Assembly: GCF_000429645.1 (NCBI RefSeq)
Contig: NZ_AUCG01000016.1
Location: forward strand, 620,001-684,000
Source: Niveispirillum irakense DSM 11586
Lineage (GTDB): Bacteria > Pseudomonadota > Alphaproteobacteria > Azospirillales > Azospirillaceae
DNA: 64,000 bases
Direction of reading: 5' to 3'
Within the stretch, counting starts at the first letter, position 1. Every line of letters starts with the position of its first letter. A program made the position numbers and the translations under genes. Of this stretch, positions 16,510-26,011 are shown one piece after another. Below the pieces are notes generated by a model, which ran no database searches, was not told where the DNA came from, and saw only the letters and a program-made list of their open reading frames with translations.

Positions 16510-16785
16510 ATGAGCGAGTTTTTTGCCATGGGCGGCTACGCGCCCTATGTCTGGGGCAGCTACGGGCTGGCCTTTCTGGTGCTGCTGGTGCTGCTGGTGG
16601 TCAGCCTGCTGTCGCTGCGCCGGACGGAAGCGACCCTGCGCACGCTGGAGGCGGGCCTGCCCCGCCGTCGCCGGCGCAAGGAGACGGCGCAAGTGGCCGG
16701 CCAGGATGATACTGGCCTGCTGGCCATGACCGGTGGGGCGACCACCGTGCAGGGACCAGCCGGCAATGGTGGAGGCGAGCGATGA
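16510..16785 (+). CDS. ccmD: Haem exporter accessory protein CcmD
   Basis: A small 91-residue protein with one membrane helix (about 17-36, FLVLLVLLVVSLLSL), preceded by the family signature GGYAPYVWGSYG. CcmD helps release haem-loaded CcmE from CcmABC. A basic patch (PRRRRRKE) follows the helix on the cytoplasmic side, as expected. It is longer than the roughly 50-70 residues of most family members because of a Gly/Thr-rich tail. ATG 16510 gives the standard opening MSEFFAMGGYAPY. It starts 10 nt after ccmC and overlaps ccmE by 4 nt. Confidence 0.92.
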   Translation: MSEFFAMGGYAPYVWGSYGLAFLVLLVLLVVSLLSLRRTEATLRTLEAGLPRRRRRKETAQVAGQDDTGLLAMTGGATTVQGPAGNGGGER

Positions 16786-17252
16786 TGACGCGCAAGAAGC
16801 GCCGGCTTTACATGCTGGGTCTGGCGATGCTGGGCCTGGGCACCGCCACGGCCCTGACGCTTTCCGCGTTTGAGGAGAATGTCGCCTATTTCTTCTCCCC
16901 CTCCGATCTGGCGGCCAAACCGCCGGGGGATAAGCGCATCCGCGTCGGCGGTCTGGTGCAGGATGGCAGCGTGACCCGGCCGGATGATGTGACGACCAAT
17001 TTCACCATCACCGATGGCGCGCAAAGCGTTGCCGTCACCTTCTCCGGCGCCCTGCCTGACCTGTTCCGGGAAGGACAGGGCGTGCTGGCGGAAGGGCGGA
17101 TGCGCCCGGATGGCGTGTTCCAGGCCGCTGAGATCCTGGCCAAGCATGATGAAAATTACATGCCCAAGGAAGTGGTCGATGCCTTGAAGAAGGCTGGCGA
17201 GTTCCGTCCCGAGCCGCCGGGCAAGCCCGTCTATGGCGGGGCCGGTTCCTGA
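16782..17252 (+). CDS. ccmE: Haem chaperone CcmE
   Basis: A 156-residue protein with an N-terminal membrane anchor (about 9-28) and a periplasmic beta-barrel. The haem-attachment histidine is H122 in AKHDENYMP, with the haem-ligand tyrosine Y126. CcmE binds haem covalently from CcmC and passes it to CcmF. The barrel stretches (IRVGGLVQDGSV, TNFTITDG) fit the family. It overlaps ccmD (ATGA). After its stop a 125-nt gap with a strong hairpin separates it from ccmF. Confidence 0.95.
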   Translation: MMTRKKRRLYMLGLAMLGLGTATALTLSAFEENVAYFFSPSDLAAKPPGDKRIRVGGLVQDGSVTRPDDVTTNFTITDGAQSVAVTFSGALPDLFREGQGVLAEGRMRPDGVFQAAEILAKHDENYMPKEVVDALKKAGEFRPEPPGKPVYGGAGS

Positions 17253-17314
17253 TCTGCGGGTCCGGTGGCGCGGCCCTGTGGCGCACGGGCATCGACGCTG
17301 AATGATGGTAGGAA

Positions 17315-17362
17315 CGGCTGGGGGTGACCAGGTTCGCCCCCAGCCGGCTCCGGATGTTTTTT
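17315..17362 (+). terminator. Hairpin plus T-run inside the ccm operon, before ccmF
   Basis: A perfect 10-bp repeat, CGGCTGGGGG (17315-17324) and CCCCCAGCCG (17337-17346), is followed after 10 nt by TTTTTT (17357-17362). The delayed T-tract makes it a weak terminator or an RNA-stability hairpin that could lower or separate expression of ccmFGHI from ccmCDE. Confidence 0.5.
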
Positions 17363-17377
17363 GAGGGAAGAGACGAG

Positions 17378-19369
17378 ATGATCCCCGAGATTGGTCATTA
17401 CGCGCTGGTGCTGGCGCTGCTGCTGGCCATCATCCAGGGGACATTGCCGCTGGCCGGCGCCGCCCGGCGCAATACCGCCTGGATGGAAGCCGGGCGCGTG
17501 GCCGCTTTCGGCCAGTTGGCCCTGGTCTTCATCGCCTTCTTCGCCCTGATGTGGGCCTATGTCGTTTCCGATTTCAGCGTCCTGAATGTGGTCCAGAACA
17601 GCCATAGCCAGAAGCCGATGCTGTATAAGGTGGCCGGCGTCTGGGGCAATCATGAAGGCTCGATGCTGCTCTGGGTCATGATGCTGGGCCTGTTCGGCGC
17701 CGCCGTGGCCGGCTTTGGCCGCAACATCCCGCCAACGCTGAAGGCCCGCGTGCTGGGGGTGCAGGGGTTGATCGGGGTCGGTTTCCTGCTGTTCATCCTG
17801 GCGACCAGCAACCCCTTCATCCGCGTGCTGCCGGCCCCGCCGGATGGCAATGACCTGAACCCGCTGCTCCAGGACCCCGGCCTCGCCTTCCATCCGCCCT
17901 TCCTCTATCTGGGCTATGTCGGTTTCTCCGTCGCCTTCAGCTTCGCGGTGGGCGCCCTGATCGAAGGGCGGGTTGATCCCGCCTGGGGCCGCTGGGTGCG
18001 GCCCTGGACGCTGGTGGCCTGGGCATCACTGACCCTGGGCATCGCCATGGGGTCCTGGTGGGCCTATTACGAATTGGGCTGGGGCGGCTGGTGGTACTGG
18101 GATCCGGTGGAAAATGCCTCCCTGATGCCGTGGCTGGCCGGGACCGCCTTGCTGCATTCCGCCATCGTGGTGGAAAAGCGCGACGCGCTGAAAACCTGGA
18201 CCATCCTGCTGGCCATCCTCACCTTCTCCCTCTCCCTGATGGGCACCTTCCTGGTGCGGTCGGGCGTGCTGACCTCCGTCCATGCTTTCGCCGTCGATCC
18301 CAAGCGCGGTGTCGCCATCCTGGCGCTGCTGGGGCTGGCAACCGGGGGCGGGCTGCTGCTGTTCGCCATGCGGGCGCATGTGCTGAAGGTGGGCGGCCTG
18401 TTCGCCCCGGTCAGCCGTGAAGGGGCGCTGGTGCTGAACAATCTGCTGCTGTCGGTTTCTACCGCCGTGGTGCTGATCGGCACGCTGATGCCGCTGGTGC
18501 TGGATGCGTTCGGGCACAAGATTTCCGTCGGCGCGCCCTATTTCAATTTCATCACCCCGTTCCTGGCCATCCCGCTGGTGCTGGCCATGGCGCTCGGCCC
18601 CTTCCTGCCCTGGAAGCGGGCCGATCTGGCCGGTGTGCTGGGCCGGCTCTGGGTGGTGGCGCTTTTCACCCTGGCGGCGGTGATGGTCGCCCTGTGGCTG
18701 CAGGGCGTACGCCCGGTGATGGCACTGGTCGGCATCGGGCTGGCCGCCTGGGCCTTTATCGGTGCCTTCTGGGAAGTGGCGGACCGGGTGCGCCTGTTCC
18801 GTATCCCGCTGGGGGAAAGCCTGACACGGGCCGGTGGCCTGCCACGCGGGGCCTGGGGCACGGCCCTGGCCCATGCCGGCATGGGCATCGCCATTGCCGG
18901 CATGATCGGCACCAGCTTCTGGCTGACAGAAGATGTGCGCGTGATGGCGCCGGGGGCCAAGGCCACCATCGCCGGCTATGAACTGACCCTGGAGAAGGTG
19001 GAACAGGGGCGTGGCCCCAATTTCACGACCGAGATGGGTTATTTCACCGTACGCACCCTGAATGGTGACATGGTGGGCACCCTGACGCCGGAACGGCGCT
19101 GGTATCCCGTGGCCCGGATGCCAACCACGGAGGCCGCCATCCACACCACCTTCTTCGCCGATCTTTATGCCGTGCTGGGGGAGCCCAGCGCCGACGGGCG
19201 TGGCTGGGTGGTGCGGCTTTACCATCATCCGCTGGTGCCCTGGATCTGGATCGGCTCCCTGGTGATGGTGGCAGGCGGGCTGCTCAGCCTGTCTGACCGG
19301 CGCTTACGGGTGGGCGTGCCGCAGCGTCGCACAGCATCCCTGCCCACCGCCATCCAACCCGCCGAATAA
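17378..19369 (+). CDS. ccmF: Cytochrome c haem lyase CcmF
   Basis: A 663-residue polytopic membrane protein that joins haem to apocytochrome c. It contains the WWD domain (SWWAYYELGWGGWWYWDPVE, about 227-246) and the conserved histidines of VWGNHEGSMLLW and AFHPPFLYLGYVG that hold haem b and the incoming haem. The soluble periplasmic part lies near the C-terminus (about 525-625) before the last helix. ATG 17378 is used because MIPEIGHYALVLAL is the normal N-terminus and GAGGGAAG lies upstream; an in-frame ATG at 17324 would start inside the hairpin. ccmG follows after 13 nt. Confidence 0.95.
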   Translation: MIPEIGHYALVLALLLAIIQGTLPLAGAARRNTAWMEAGRVAAFGQLALVFIAFFALMWAYVVSDFSVLNVVQNSHSQKPMLYKVAGVWGNHEGSMLLWVMMLGLFGAAVAGFGRNIPPTLKARVLGVQGLIGVGFLLFILATSNPFIRVLPAPPDGNDLNPLLQDPGLAFHPPFLYLGYVGFSVAFSFAVGALIEGRVDPAWGRWVRPWTLVAWASLTLGIAMGSWWAYYELGWGGWWYWDPVENASLMPWLAGTALLHSAIVVEKRDALKTWTILLAILTFSLSLMGTFLVRSGVLTSVHAFAVDPKRGVAILALLGLATGGGLLLFAMRAHVLKVGGLFAPVSREGALVLNNLLLSVSTAVVLIGTLMPLVLDAFGHKISVGAPYFNFITPFLAIPLVLAMALGPFLPWKRADLAGVLGRLWVVALFTLAAVMVALWLQGVRPVMALVGIGLAAWAFIGAFWEVADRVRLFRIPLGESLTRAGGLPRGAWGTALAHAGMGIAIAGMIGTSFWLTEDVRVMAPGAKATIAGYELTLEKVEQGRGPNFTTEMGYFTVRTLNGDMVGTLTPERRWYPVARMPTTEAAIHTTFFADLYAVLGEPSADGRGWVVRLYHHPLVPWIWIGSLVMVAGGLLSLSDRRLRVGVPQRRTASLPTAIQPAE

Positions 19370-19382
19370 GGGCCGGACCCGC

Positions 19383-19925
19383 ATGTCGCCCCATACCAAG
19401 CACCGCCTGCTGCTGCTGCTGCCCTTCACCATCTTTCTGGTGCTGGCCGCCTATTTCGCCATCGGGTTGACGGGCGATCCGTCCAAGCTGCCCTCCAACA
19501 TGATCAACAAGCCGGTGCCGGAATTCGCCCTGCCGGGGCTGGATGGCGGGCCGGGTCTGGCCAGCACCGACCTGAAGGGGCAGGTGCGGCTGGTCAATAT
19601 CTTCGCAAGCTGGTGTGCGCCCTGCCGGGTGGAACATCCGCTGCTGGTGCGGCTGGCGCGGGAAGAAGGGATCACCATCCACGGCATCGCCTATAAGGAC
19701 AAGCCGGTCGATTCGCAGGCATTTCTGGACAGTCTGGGCAACCCCTATACCAGCGTGGGCAGCGACCGGGATGGCCGGGTCGGCATCAATTTCGGCGTTT
19801 ATGGCGTGCCGGAAACCTATGTCATCGATAAGGAAGGCCGCATCCGCTATCGCCATGTCGGGCCGCTGATGGCCTATGACATGGACGAAGTGATCCTGCC
19901 GATGCTGCGGGAACTGGCGAAATGA
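19383..19925 (+). CDS. ccmG: Thiol:disulfide interchange protein CcmG/DsbE
   Basis: A 180-residue thioredoxin-fold protein tethered to the inner membrane by one N-terminal helix (about 9-27). The active site is WCAPC (77-81), and the family-specific GVYGVPETYVID segment is present. It reduces the CXXCH cysteines of apocytochrome c, or the disulfide of CcmH, in the periplasm before haem attachment. It overlaps ccmH by 4 nt, so translation is coupled. Confidence 0.95.
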   Translation: MSPHTKHRLLLLLPFTIFLVLAAYFAIGLTGDPSKLPSNMINKPVPEFALPGLDGGPGLASTDLKGQVRLVNIFASWCAPCRVEHPLLVRLAREEGITIHGIAYKDKPVDSQAFLDSLGNPYTSVGSDRDGRVGINFGVYGVPETYVIDKEGRIRYRHVGPLMAYDMDEVILPMLRELAK

Positions 19926-20455
19926 AGAGGTTTTTCTGTTCCCTCAAGCGCCGTTCCGCGATTGGTTTGACCACGCTTGCCCTGGCCTCCCTGCTGTCCG
20001 CCCCCGCCTTCGCGGTGATGCCGGACGAAAAACTGTCCGACCCGGTGATGGAGGCGCGCGCGCGCGACATCTCCAAGGAACTGCGCTGTCTGGTCTGCCA
20101 GAACCAGTCCATCGATGACAGCAATGCCGATCTGGCGCGCGACCTGCGGGTGCTGGTGCGCGAACGGCTGGTGGCCGGCGACAGTGACCAGCAGGTTCTG
20201 GCCTATGTCACCGACCGGTATGGTGATTTCGTGCTGCTGCGCCCGCCAGTGAAAAGCTACACGATCGCGCTGTGGGCCGGCCCCTTTGTCGTGCTGCTGC
20301 TGGCCGGTCTGGGCACCGCGTTTTATCTGCGCCGCCGCCGCCACGAGGTGGAAACCACCACCCTGCCGGAATTGACGGCGGAAGAAGAAACACGGCTGCA
20401 GGCCCTGCTGGATGATCTGGGCACTGACAAGGGACAGCGGGGGCCGTCAGCATGA
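19922..20455 (+). CDS. ccmH: Cytochrome c maturation protein CcmH
   Basis: A 177-residue protein with a signal peptide ending near PAFA (about 31). The LRCLVCQNQSI redox motif (54-64) acts in apocytochrome reduction, and a C-terminal membrane helix (about 112-133) follows. In E. coli CcmH this domain is fused to a TPR part; here the TPR part is the separate next gene, ccmI, the usual alphaproteobacterial arrangement. It overlaps both neighbours by 4 nt. Confidence 0.95.
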   Translation: MKRFFCSLKRRSAIGLTTLALASLLSAPAFAVMPDEKLSDPVMEARARDISKELRCLVCQNQSIDDSNADLARDLRVLVRERLVAGDSDQQVLAYVTDRYGDFVLLRPPVKSYTIALWAGPFVVLLLAGLGTAFYLRRRRHEVETTTLPELTAEEETRLQALLDDLGTDKGQRGPSA

Positions 20456-21879
20456 TTGGGTTCTGGTTGGCGGCCGCCATCATGACGGCCCTGGTCGTGC
20501 TGCCGCTGGTGCGGGTGCTGCTGCGCCCGCGTGCGGAAGCGGGCAACGCGGCGGAATTTGCCCGGGGCGTCTATGCCCAACAGGTGGCAGAGGTGGAGCG
20601 CGATCTGGCGCGCGGCATCCTGTCCCCCGATCAAGCCAAGGCGGCGCGTGCGGAAATTGGCCGCCGGCTGCTGAACGCCGCGGCAGAGGCGGAGCGGGCT
20701 GCCGATGGCACGGCGACCAAACCCAGCACCAAGCTGGCTTTGCTGGTCACGCTGGCCCTGCCGGTGCTGGCGCTCGCCCTCTATCTGCCGTTCGGCAATC
20801 CCAACCTGCCGGCCCAGCGCTTTGCCGAACGCACCGACCGGCGGGAAGTGCCGCCCCAGGTGCTGACGGCGGTAGCCAATCTGGAAAAGGCGCTGCAGGA
20901 AAACCCGAACGATCTGGGCGGCTGGACCCTGCTGGCCCAGACCTACAGCGCCATGGGCCGGCCGGATGATGCCGCCACGGCCTATCGCCATGCGCTGGGC
21001 CTGTCACAGGGCGACCCGGAATTGATGAGCGCGCTGGCCGAAGCGCTGACCGGCGCCACCGATGGCATTGTCGGGGAGGAGGCACAACGCCTGTTCACCG
21101 CCGCAGCCGAAGCCGACCCGATGAATGCGCGCGCCCGCTTCTTCTTAGGTGTGGCCCGGCAGCAGGCCGGCGATGTGAAGGGCGCGCTGGAGCGCTGGTC
21201 TTCCCTGGTGGCGGACAGCCCCGCCGATGCGCCCTGGCTGCCCATGCTGCGCCAGCAGATCCATCAGGCCGCCGTGACCGTAGGCCTGGACCCCATGACC
21301 TATACGCCCCAGCCCAAGCCTCCCGCCGGCGGCAGCCCGGCCCCGGAAGGCGCGCCGGCAGCGCCGGGCACCCCGCCTGCCGCCGGTGCCCCGGCCTTGT
21401 CCCCGGAACAGATGCAGGCCATGGCCGCCCTGTCGCCGGAAGAACGCCAGGCCGCCATTGGTGGCATGGTGGAAGGGCTGGCAGCCCGGCTGAAGGATAA
21501 TCCCGACGATGCCGAAGGCTGGATGCGTCTGGCCCGTGCGCGGGAAGTGCAGGGGCGGGTGGATGAAGCGCGCGAAGCGCTGCGCAACGCCACCAAGGCC
21601 GACCCGCAACGCCTGGATGCCTGGCTGGAACGGGGCCGCCTGCTGGCCCCCGATGACCGGACCGCCCAGGCGGGGGATGAGTTCATCAGGGTGATGGAGC
21701 AGGTGCTGGCCCTGCGCCCGGACAATCCCCAGGCGCTTTATTATCTGGGCCAACAGGCTGCGAACCAGGGCGATAAGGACACAGCCCGCCGCCATTGGCG
21801 CAAATTGCTGGAAACAATGCCCGCCGACGCCGCCGAACGCCCGGAATTGCAGCGCCGTCTGGACGGGCTGGAAGGGTAA
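20452..21879 (+). CDS. ccmI: Cytochrome c-type biogenesis protein CcmI (TPR)
   Basis: A 475-residue protein. Two membrane helices flank the conserved N-terminal loop (VYAQQVAEVERDLARGILSPDQ). Two TPR blocks follow, at about 140-280 and 345-475, with typical repeats such as DLGGWTLLAQTYSAMGRPDD and DAEGWMRLARAREVQGRVDE. They are separated by a Pro/Ala-rich linker (about 284-320). CcmI chaperones the C-terminal part of apocytochromes to the haem lyase. It is the last ccm gene; 10 nt later the convergent helicase gene ends. Two TPR blocks with a linker make it longer than minimal CcmI proteins. Confidence 0.93.
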   Translation: MIGFWLAAAIMTALVVLPLVRVLLRPRAEAGNAAEFARGVYAQQVAEVERDLARGILSPDQAKAARAEIGRRLLNAAAEAERAADGTATKPSTKLALLVTLALPVLALALYLPFGNPNLPAQRFAERTDRREVPPQVLTAVANLEKALQENPNDLGGWTLLAQTYSAMGRPDDAATAYRHALGLSQGDPELMSALAEALTGATDGIVGEEAQRLFTAAAEADPMNARARFFLGVARQQAGDVKGALERWSSLVADSPADAPWLPMLRQQIHQAAVTVGLDPMTYTPQPKPPAGGSPAPEGAPAAPGTPPAAGAPALSPEQMQAMAALSPEERQAAIGGMVEGLAARLKDNPDDAEGWMRLARAREVQGRVDEAREALRNATKADPQRLDAWLERGRLLAPDDRTAQAGDEFIRVMEQVLALRPDNPQALYYLGQQAANQGDKDTARRHWRKLLETMPADAAERPELQRRLDGLEG

Positions 21880-21889
21880 GCCCCCCGCC

Positions 21890-24424
21890 CTACCGGAGCT
21901 TGGCCAGGGCGGCGAACGGGTGATCGGTATCCAGGGGCACCGGACGCGCCGCCTTTTCCGCCTTGGCGCGGGTGGGGCGGCGGCGGGTCCAGACCGGGGG
22001 TTTTGCCGCCTCCCCTTCCGCCGGGGGGGGCTGGCGCTTTTCCCGCCAGCCCAGCGCCGCCAGGATGCCCGGCACTTCCGCTGCCGTGCAGGCGGCCAGC
22101 GGGGCCAGCCCTGACAGGTCAGATAATTCTCCCTTCGGGGCCCGTTCTGCCAGAACGGCCTCTAGCCGGTCGGCCATATCCACCCGCACGGCGCGCGGCC
22201 CCAGCGGCAGGAAGCCGACCGCCGCCAGCAAACCATCGGGCAAATGCCCCCGCGGGACGGAGATACGGCCCGGCGGTGGCAGGGCAACCGGCAGGTCCCC
22301 CCCTTCCCGCACCGACCAGAGCAGACCCAGCATCGCCATGCACCGCGGCTTGGCCAGTGCCGGCAGGAACACGCGGCTGAAGCCCAGCCGCACACCCAGC
22401 CGGGCCAGGGCCTTTCGCCCGTCCCTGTCCAATGTCTGGATCAGCGGGTCCAGGGTGGCGCGCGGCAGGTTGCCGGTGGCATCAGCCAGTTGGAAGGCGA
22501 TGCCGCGGGCGGGACCCGACAGATCGGCATCACGCAGACGCAGCAGCGGTGAAAGGTCCGCGGCGATGCGGGCCTGGACAAAAGCGGTTAGCCGCTGGCG
22601 CACCCGGTCGCGCTGGGTACCCTCCAGCAGGTCATCGCCCGTCACCCGCACCGCTGGCACCAGCAGGCCGGTCCCCGGCACCAGCCGGGCCAGCGCCACA
22701 TCCTGCCATAGCAGATTGCCATCGGCGCCCAGCGTAAACGCCTCGTCCCCTGCCGCTTCCAGGGCGGCCACCCGGCGGGCCACCTCGTCGCGCAGCACGC
22801 GGCGGGCGGCACTCATCAGCGTGGGCCGGTCATCCTCGCCCACATCGGCTTCCATGGCGAAGGACAGGCCGGAGAGCGCGCCCACCGGGTGACTCTCCAC
22901 CCGGACGATCCCGGCCTCGTCGATATGGCCCAGCAGGTCGCGCCCATCGCGCAGCACCTTGACCAGCCCGGCGGAACGCTTATCGACAAAGCGCTGGGTC
23001 AGCCTTTCATGCAGGGCATCGGACAGCCTATCTTCCACCGCCCGCGTCACGCCCTGCCAATGGCGCGCATCCTTCAGCCAGTCGGGCCGGTGGGCGACAT
23101 AGGTCCAGGTGCGGACATGGGCGATACGGGCGACCAGCGCGTCGATATCACCTTCCATCTTGTCCAGCCGCTGCACCTGGGCGGCGATGAAATCGGTGGG
23201 CAGCCGCCCACCCGGCGCCATCAAATGCTGATAAATCTGGGCCAGCAGCTTGGTATGGGCATCCGTCATCGTCTTGCGGAAATCGGGGATCTGGCAGACC
23301 TCCCAAAGCTGCTTAACCCCGTTGGGCCGCCTTGTCAGCGCCATGACATCGCTATCCTGCGCCAGCGCCTGCAAAGCCAACTGGTCATCCGCCGGACGGG
23401 CGCGGATCAGCAGTGGCGAGGGGGGCCGCGCCTCCAGCGTGCGCAGCAAGCCGTCAACAGAGCGCAAATCCAGATCGGCATTGCGCCAGGTCAGGCTGGT
23501 GAGCGGCTGGAATGTGTGGTTTTCCACCGCCTGCACCGTCTGTTCATCCAGGGGCGAACAGTCCCAGGTGGTGCCGAAGGTGCCATCGGTCAAATGGCGC
23601 CCGGCGCGCCCGCCAATCTGCGCCACCTCCGGCGCGGTCAGCCGGCGCGGGCGCTGGCCGTCAAACTTGGACAGGCGGGCGAACCAGACATGGTCCACAT
23701 CCATGTTCAGGCCCATGCCGATGGCATCGGTGGCCACCAGATAATCCACATCACCCGCCTGATACATTGCCACCTGGGCGTTGCGGGTGCGGGGGCTGAG
23801 CGCGCCCATCACCACCGCCGTGCCGCCGCGTGACCGGCGCACCATCTCCGCCAACTGATAGACCTCCGTCACCGAAAAGGCGGTGATGGCGCTGCGCGGC
23901 GGCAGCTTGGTCAGCTTCTTGTGCCCGGCATAGGTCAGGCTGGAGAAGCGGGGCCGGGAAATGATCTCCACCCGGGGGATCAGCTTCTGGATCAGCGGCC
24001 GGATCATGTCCGATCCCAGAAACATCGTCTCCTCACCGCCGCGCGCATGCAGCAGCCGGTCAGTGAAGATGTGCCCGCGTTCATCATCGGCACAAAGCTG
24101 GATTTCATCGACGCAGAGGAATTGGACCTGCCGGTCCAGCGGCATGCTCTCCACCGTGCAGACCCAATAGCGCGGCGCGGGGGGGATGATCTTTTCCTCC
24201 CCCGTCACCAGGGCCACCTGGGCCTCGCCCTTCAGCTTCACCAGCTTTTCGTAATTTTCCCGCGCCAGCAGGCGCAGGGGAAAGCCGATCATGCCGGTGC
24301 GGTGGGCGCCCATCCGCTCCATGGCCAGATAGGTCTTGCCGGTATTGGTCGGGCCGAGAACGGCGACGATGCGGCCGCCGGGTGTGGCGAGGGAGGCAGG
24401 TGCGGAAGACATGGCCTTATCCAT
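21890..24424 (-). CDS. Suv3-like DEXH-box RNA helicase
   Basis: About 844 residues. Walker A is GPTNTGKT (about 21-28), the DEXH box is CVDEIQLC, and motif VI is QIGGRAGRH; all three match the Suv3/mitochondrial RNA helicase family. In mitochondria Suv3 works with an exoribonuclease in RNA decay; alphaproteobacteria carry homologues, in line with mitochondrial ancestry, but their role is less known. The C-terminal 300 residues are less conserved, and the last 60 are basic and Pro-rich. The start is uncertain: ATG 24424 (MDKAMSSAPAS) and ATG 24412 are both possible. Longer forms would overlap the divergent gene starting at 24537. Confidence 0.88.
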   Translation of the reverse strand: MDKAMSSAPASLATPGGRIVAVLGPTNTGKTYLAMERMGAHRTGMIGFPLRLLARENYEKLVKLKGEAQVALVTGEEKIIPPAPRYWVCTVESMPLDRQVQFLCVDEIQLCADDERGHIFTDRLLHARGGEETMFLGSDMIRPLIQKLIPRVEIISRPRFSSLTYAGHKKLTKLPPRSAITAFSVTEVYQLAEMVRRSRGGTAVVMGALSPRTRNAQVAMYQAGDVDYLVATDAIGMGLNMDVDHVWFARLSKFDGQRPRRLTAPEVAQIGGRAGRHLTDGTFGTTWDCSPLDEQTVQAVENHTFQPLTSLTWRNADLDLRSVDGLLRTLEARPPSPLLIRARPADDQLALQALAQDSDVMALTRRPNGVKQLWEVCQIPDFRKTMTDAHTKLLAQIYQHLMAPGGRLPTDFIAAQVQRLDKMEGDIDALVARIAHVRTWTYVAHRPDWLKDARHWQGVTRAVEDRLSDALHERLTQRFVDKRSAGLVKVLRDGRDLLGHIDEAGIVRVESHPVGALSGLSFAMEADVGEDDRPTLMSAARRVLRDEVARRVAALEAAGDEAFTLGADGNLLWQDVALARLVPGTGLLVPAVRVTGDDLLEGTQRDRVRQRLTAFVQARIAADLSPLLRLRDADLSGPARGIAFQLADATGNLPRATLDPLIQTLDRDGRKALARLGVRLGFSRVFLPALAKPRCMAMLGLLWSVREGGDLPVALPPPGRISVPRGHLPDGLLAAVGFLPLGPRAVRVDMADRLEAVLAERAPKGELSDLSGLAPLAACTAAEVPGILAALGWREKRQPPPAEGEAAKPPVWTRRRPTRAKAEKAARPVPLDTDHPFAALAKLR

Positions 24425-24536
24425 GGGCGGGAAGCTGCCCGATTGCAAGGGCCGGACGGTCAGGCGAACCACGGGGCCGCGTGAACGCCCCGCCACGGCC
24501 ATAGAATCGCCATGGCGAAGCGCCAGATCATGTTCC

Positions 24537-25961
24537 ATGCGACAGATCATCCGCCTTATCGCCCGCCCCGCCCTGGCCCTGGCTTTGCTGGCCGGGGCCG
24601 GCACCACCGCGATGGCCCAGACGGCCAGCCCCGCCGGGGCCGCCGGTTTGCAGGCCATGATCCAGGAACGGCTGACCGCGGCCACCCGCACCGAACCCGA
24701 CCAGTTCCGCCTGGAACGGGTGCCCGAGGTGGAGGTGACGGCCCAGGGCGACCGTTATGCCGTGACCATCCCCAAGCTGCGGGTGCTGACAGCCGATGGC
24801 TGGCTGCTGGAAGCCCCGCTGGTGGAGGTGGAGGTGATCCCCGAAGCGGGCGGCGGCTGGCAGGTGGAGGCGGAAATCCCGCAGCCCCTATCCGTCTTCA
24901 GCGAACGGGGCTTCCGCGCCGGGGATCTGACCCTGGGGCAGCAGAAATTACGCGCCCGCTGGTCGGCAGATGGCTATCTGCTGACGGCAGCGGATCTGTC
25001 GCTGGGCAAGGTTGCCTTCACCCCCATGGTCGGTGGCGGTGCGTTCTCGCTGGGTTCCTTCAGCCTGAAGCTGGAGCCGAAAAGCATCAGCGGGGAGAGC
25101 TGGACCGGCCTGTTCAATCTCACCCTCGCCAACCTGTCCTGGCGTGATCCCGCCGGGGTGCAGCGTCTGGCCGTGGGTAATTTGTCCGTAAAGGGCGATG
25201 CTACCAGCCTGGACCTGACCCGCTTTGCCCATGTTGCCCGTGCCTGGCGCGGCGGCACGGTGCCGGCCGCCAATCAGGCGGAGAGGATGGCCAATGCCTT
25301 GAAGCTGGATGTAAATCTGACCGGCTTCCGGGAGGTACGCGATGATGGCCGGGCGACCAAGCTGGATAACGCCACCGGCAAACTGTCCCTGACCAATCTT
25401 GAAGGTGACCGGGCCGGCCTCCGGCTGGATTGGCGCCATAGTGGGCTGGACCGGCGCGGCCCCGATGCCAACCCGGCCCTGACCCCGGCCAGTGCCGATC
25501 TCTCCCTGGCGGGTGAGCGGATGCCCGGCCAGCCTTTGCTGACCATGATCACCCTTTATGCGGCAAGCGAGGATGAAGCGGCGCGCAAAGCGGCCTGGAA
25601 CCGCCTCTCCGACGCCATGGCCCGTGCCGGGTCACAAATTTCCATCACCCGGATGGATATGCAGAACGCCACCAGCGCTGCCAGCGGCACCGGCGATTTC
25701 CGCTTCGGGTCGCAATCACCACGCGGGGTGACGGGGCAGGCCGATATCACCATGCGCGGCATCGACCGGCTGATAGCCGCCGTCAATGCCACCGGCGGGG
25801 CCAAGGCCACGGGCACGGCGATTGCGCTTTATGCCCTGCAAGGGCTGGGGCAACCGGCCGATGGCGGCACACACCGCTATGAGGTGCGGTTGATGCCCGA
25901 TGGCCGCATGCTGGTAAATGGCGCCGATATGGCCTCCATCGCCGGGATGATGGGGCGGTAA
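24537..25961 (+). CDS. DUF2125-type secreted protein
   Basis: A 474-residue protein with a signal peptide (MRQIIRLIARPALALALLAG, cleavage near AMAQ at about 29). The mature part is made of alternating beta-type segments without cysteine-rich or catalytic motifs, and its length and character match periplasmic DUF2125 proteins of alphaproteobacteria. It has no known function; the fold may resemble lipid-binding AsmA-like proteins, which is my inference. An earlier in-frame ATG at 24336 would run through the helicase promoter and hide the signal peptide. The next gene starts 50 nt downstream, so they may be cotranscribed. Confidence 0.7.
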   Translation: MRQIIRLIARPALALALLAGAGTTAMAQTASPAGAAGLQAMIQERLTAATRTEPDQFRLERVPEVEVTAQGDRYAVTIPKLRVLTADGWLLEAPLVEVEVIPEAGGGWQVEAEIPQPLSVFSERGFRAGDLTLGQQKLRARWSADGYLLTAADLSLGKVAFTPMVGGGAFSLGSFSLKLEPKSISGESWTGLFNLTLANLSWRDPAGVQRLAVGNLSVKGDATSLDLTRFAHVARAWRGGTVPAANQAERMANALKLDVNLTGFREVRDDGRATKLDNATGKLSLTNLEGDRAGLRLDWRHSGLDRRGPDANPALTPASADLSLAGERMPGQPLLTMITLYAASEDEAARKAAWNRLSDAMARAGSQISITRMDMQNATSAASGTGDFRFGSQSPRGVTGQADITMRGIDRLIAAVNATGGAKATGTAIALYALQGLGQPADGGTHRYEVRLMPDGRMLVNGADMASIAGMMGR

Positions 25962-26011
25962 CGCTTGCCCCGCACGGTGCCTTTGGGGAAACTGTCCCAT
26001 CGCATCTGGTG

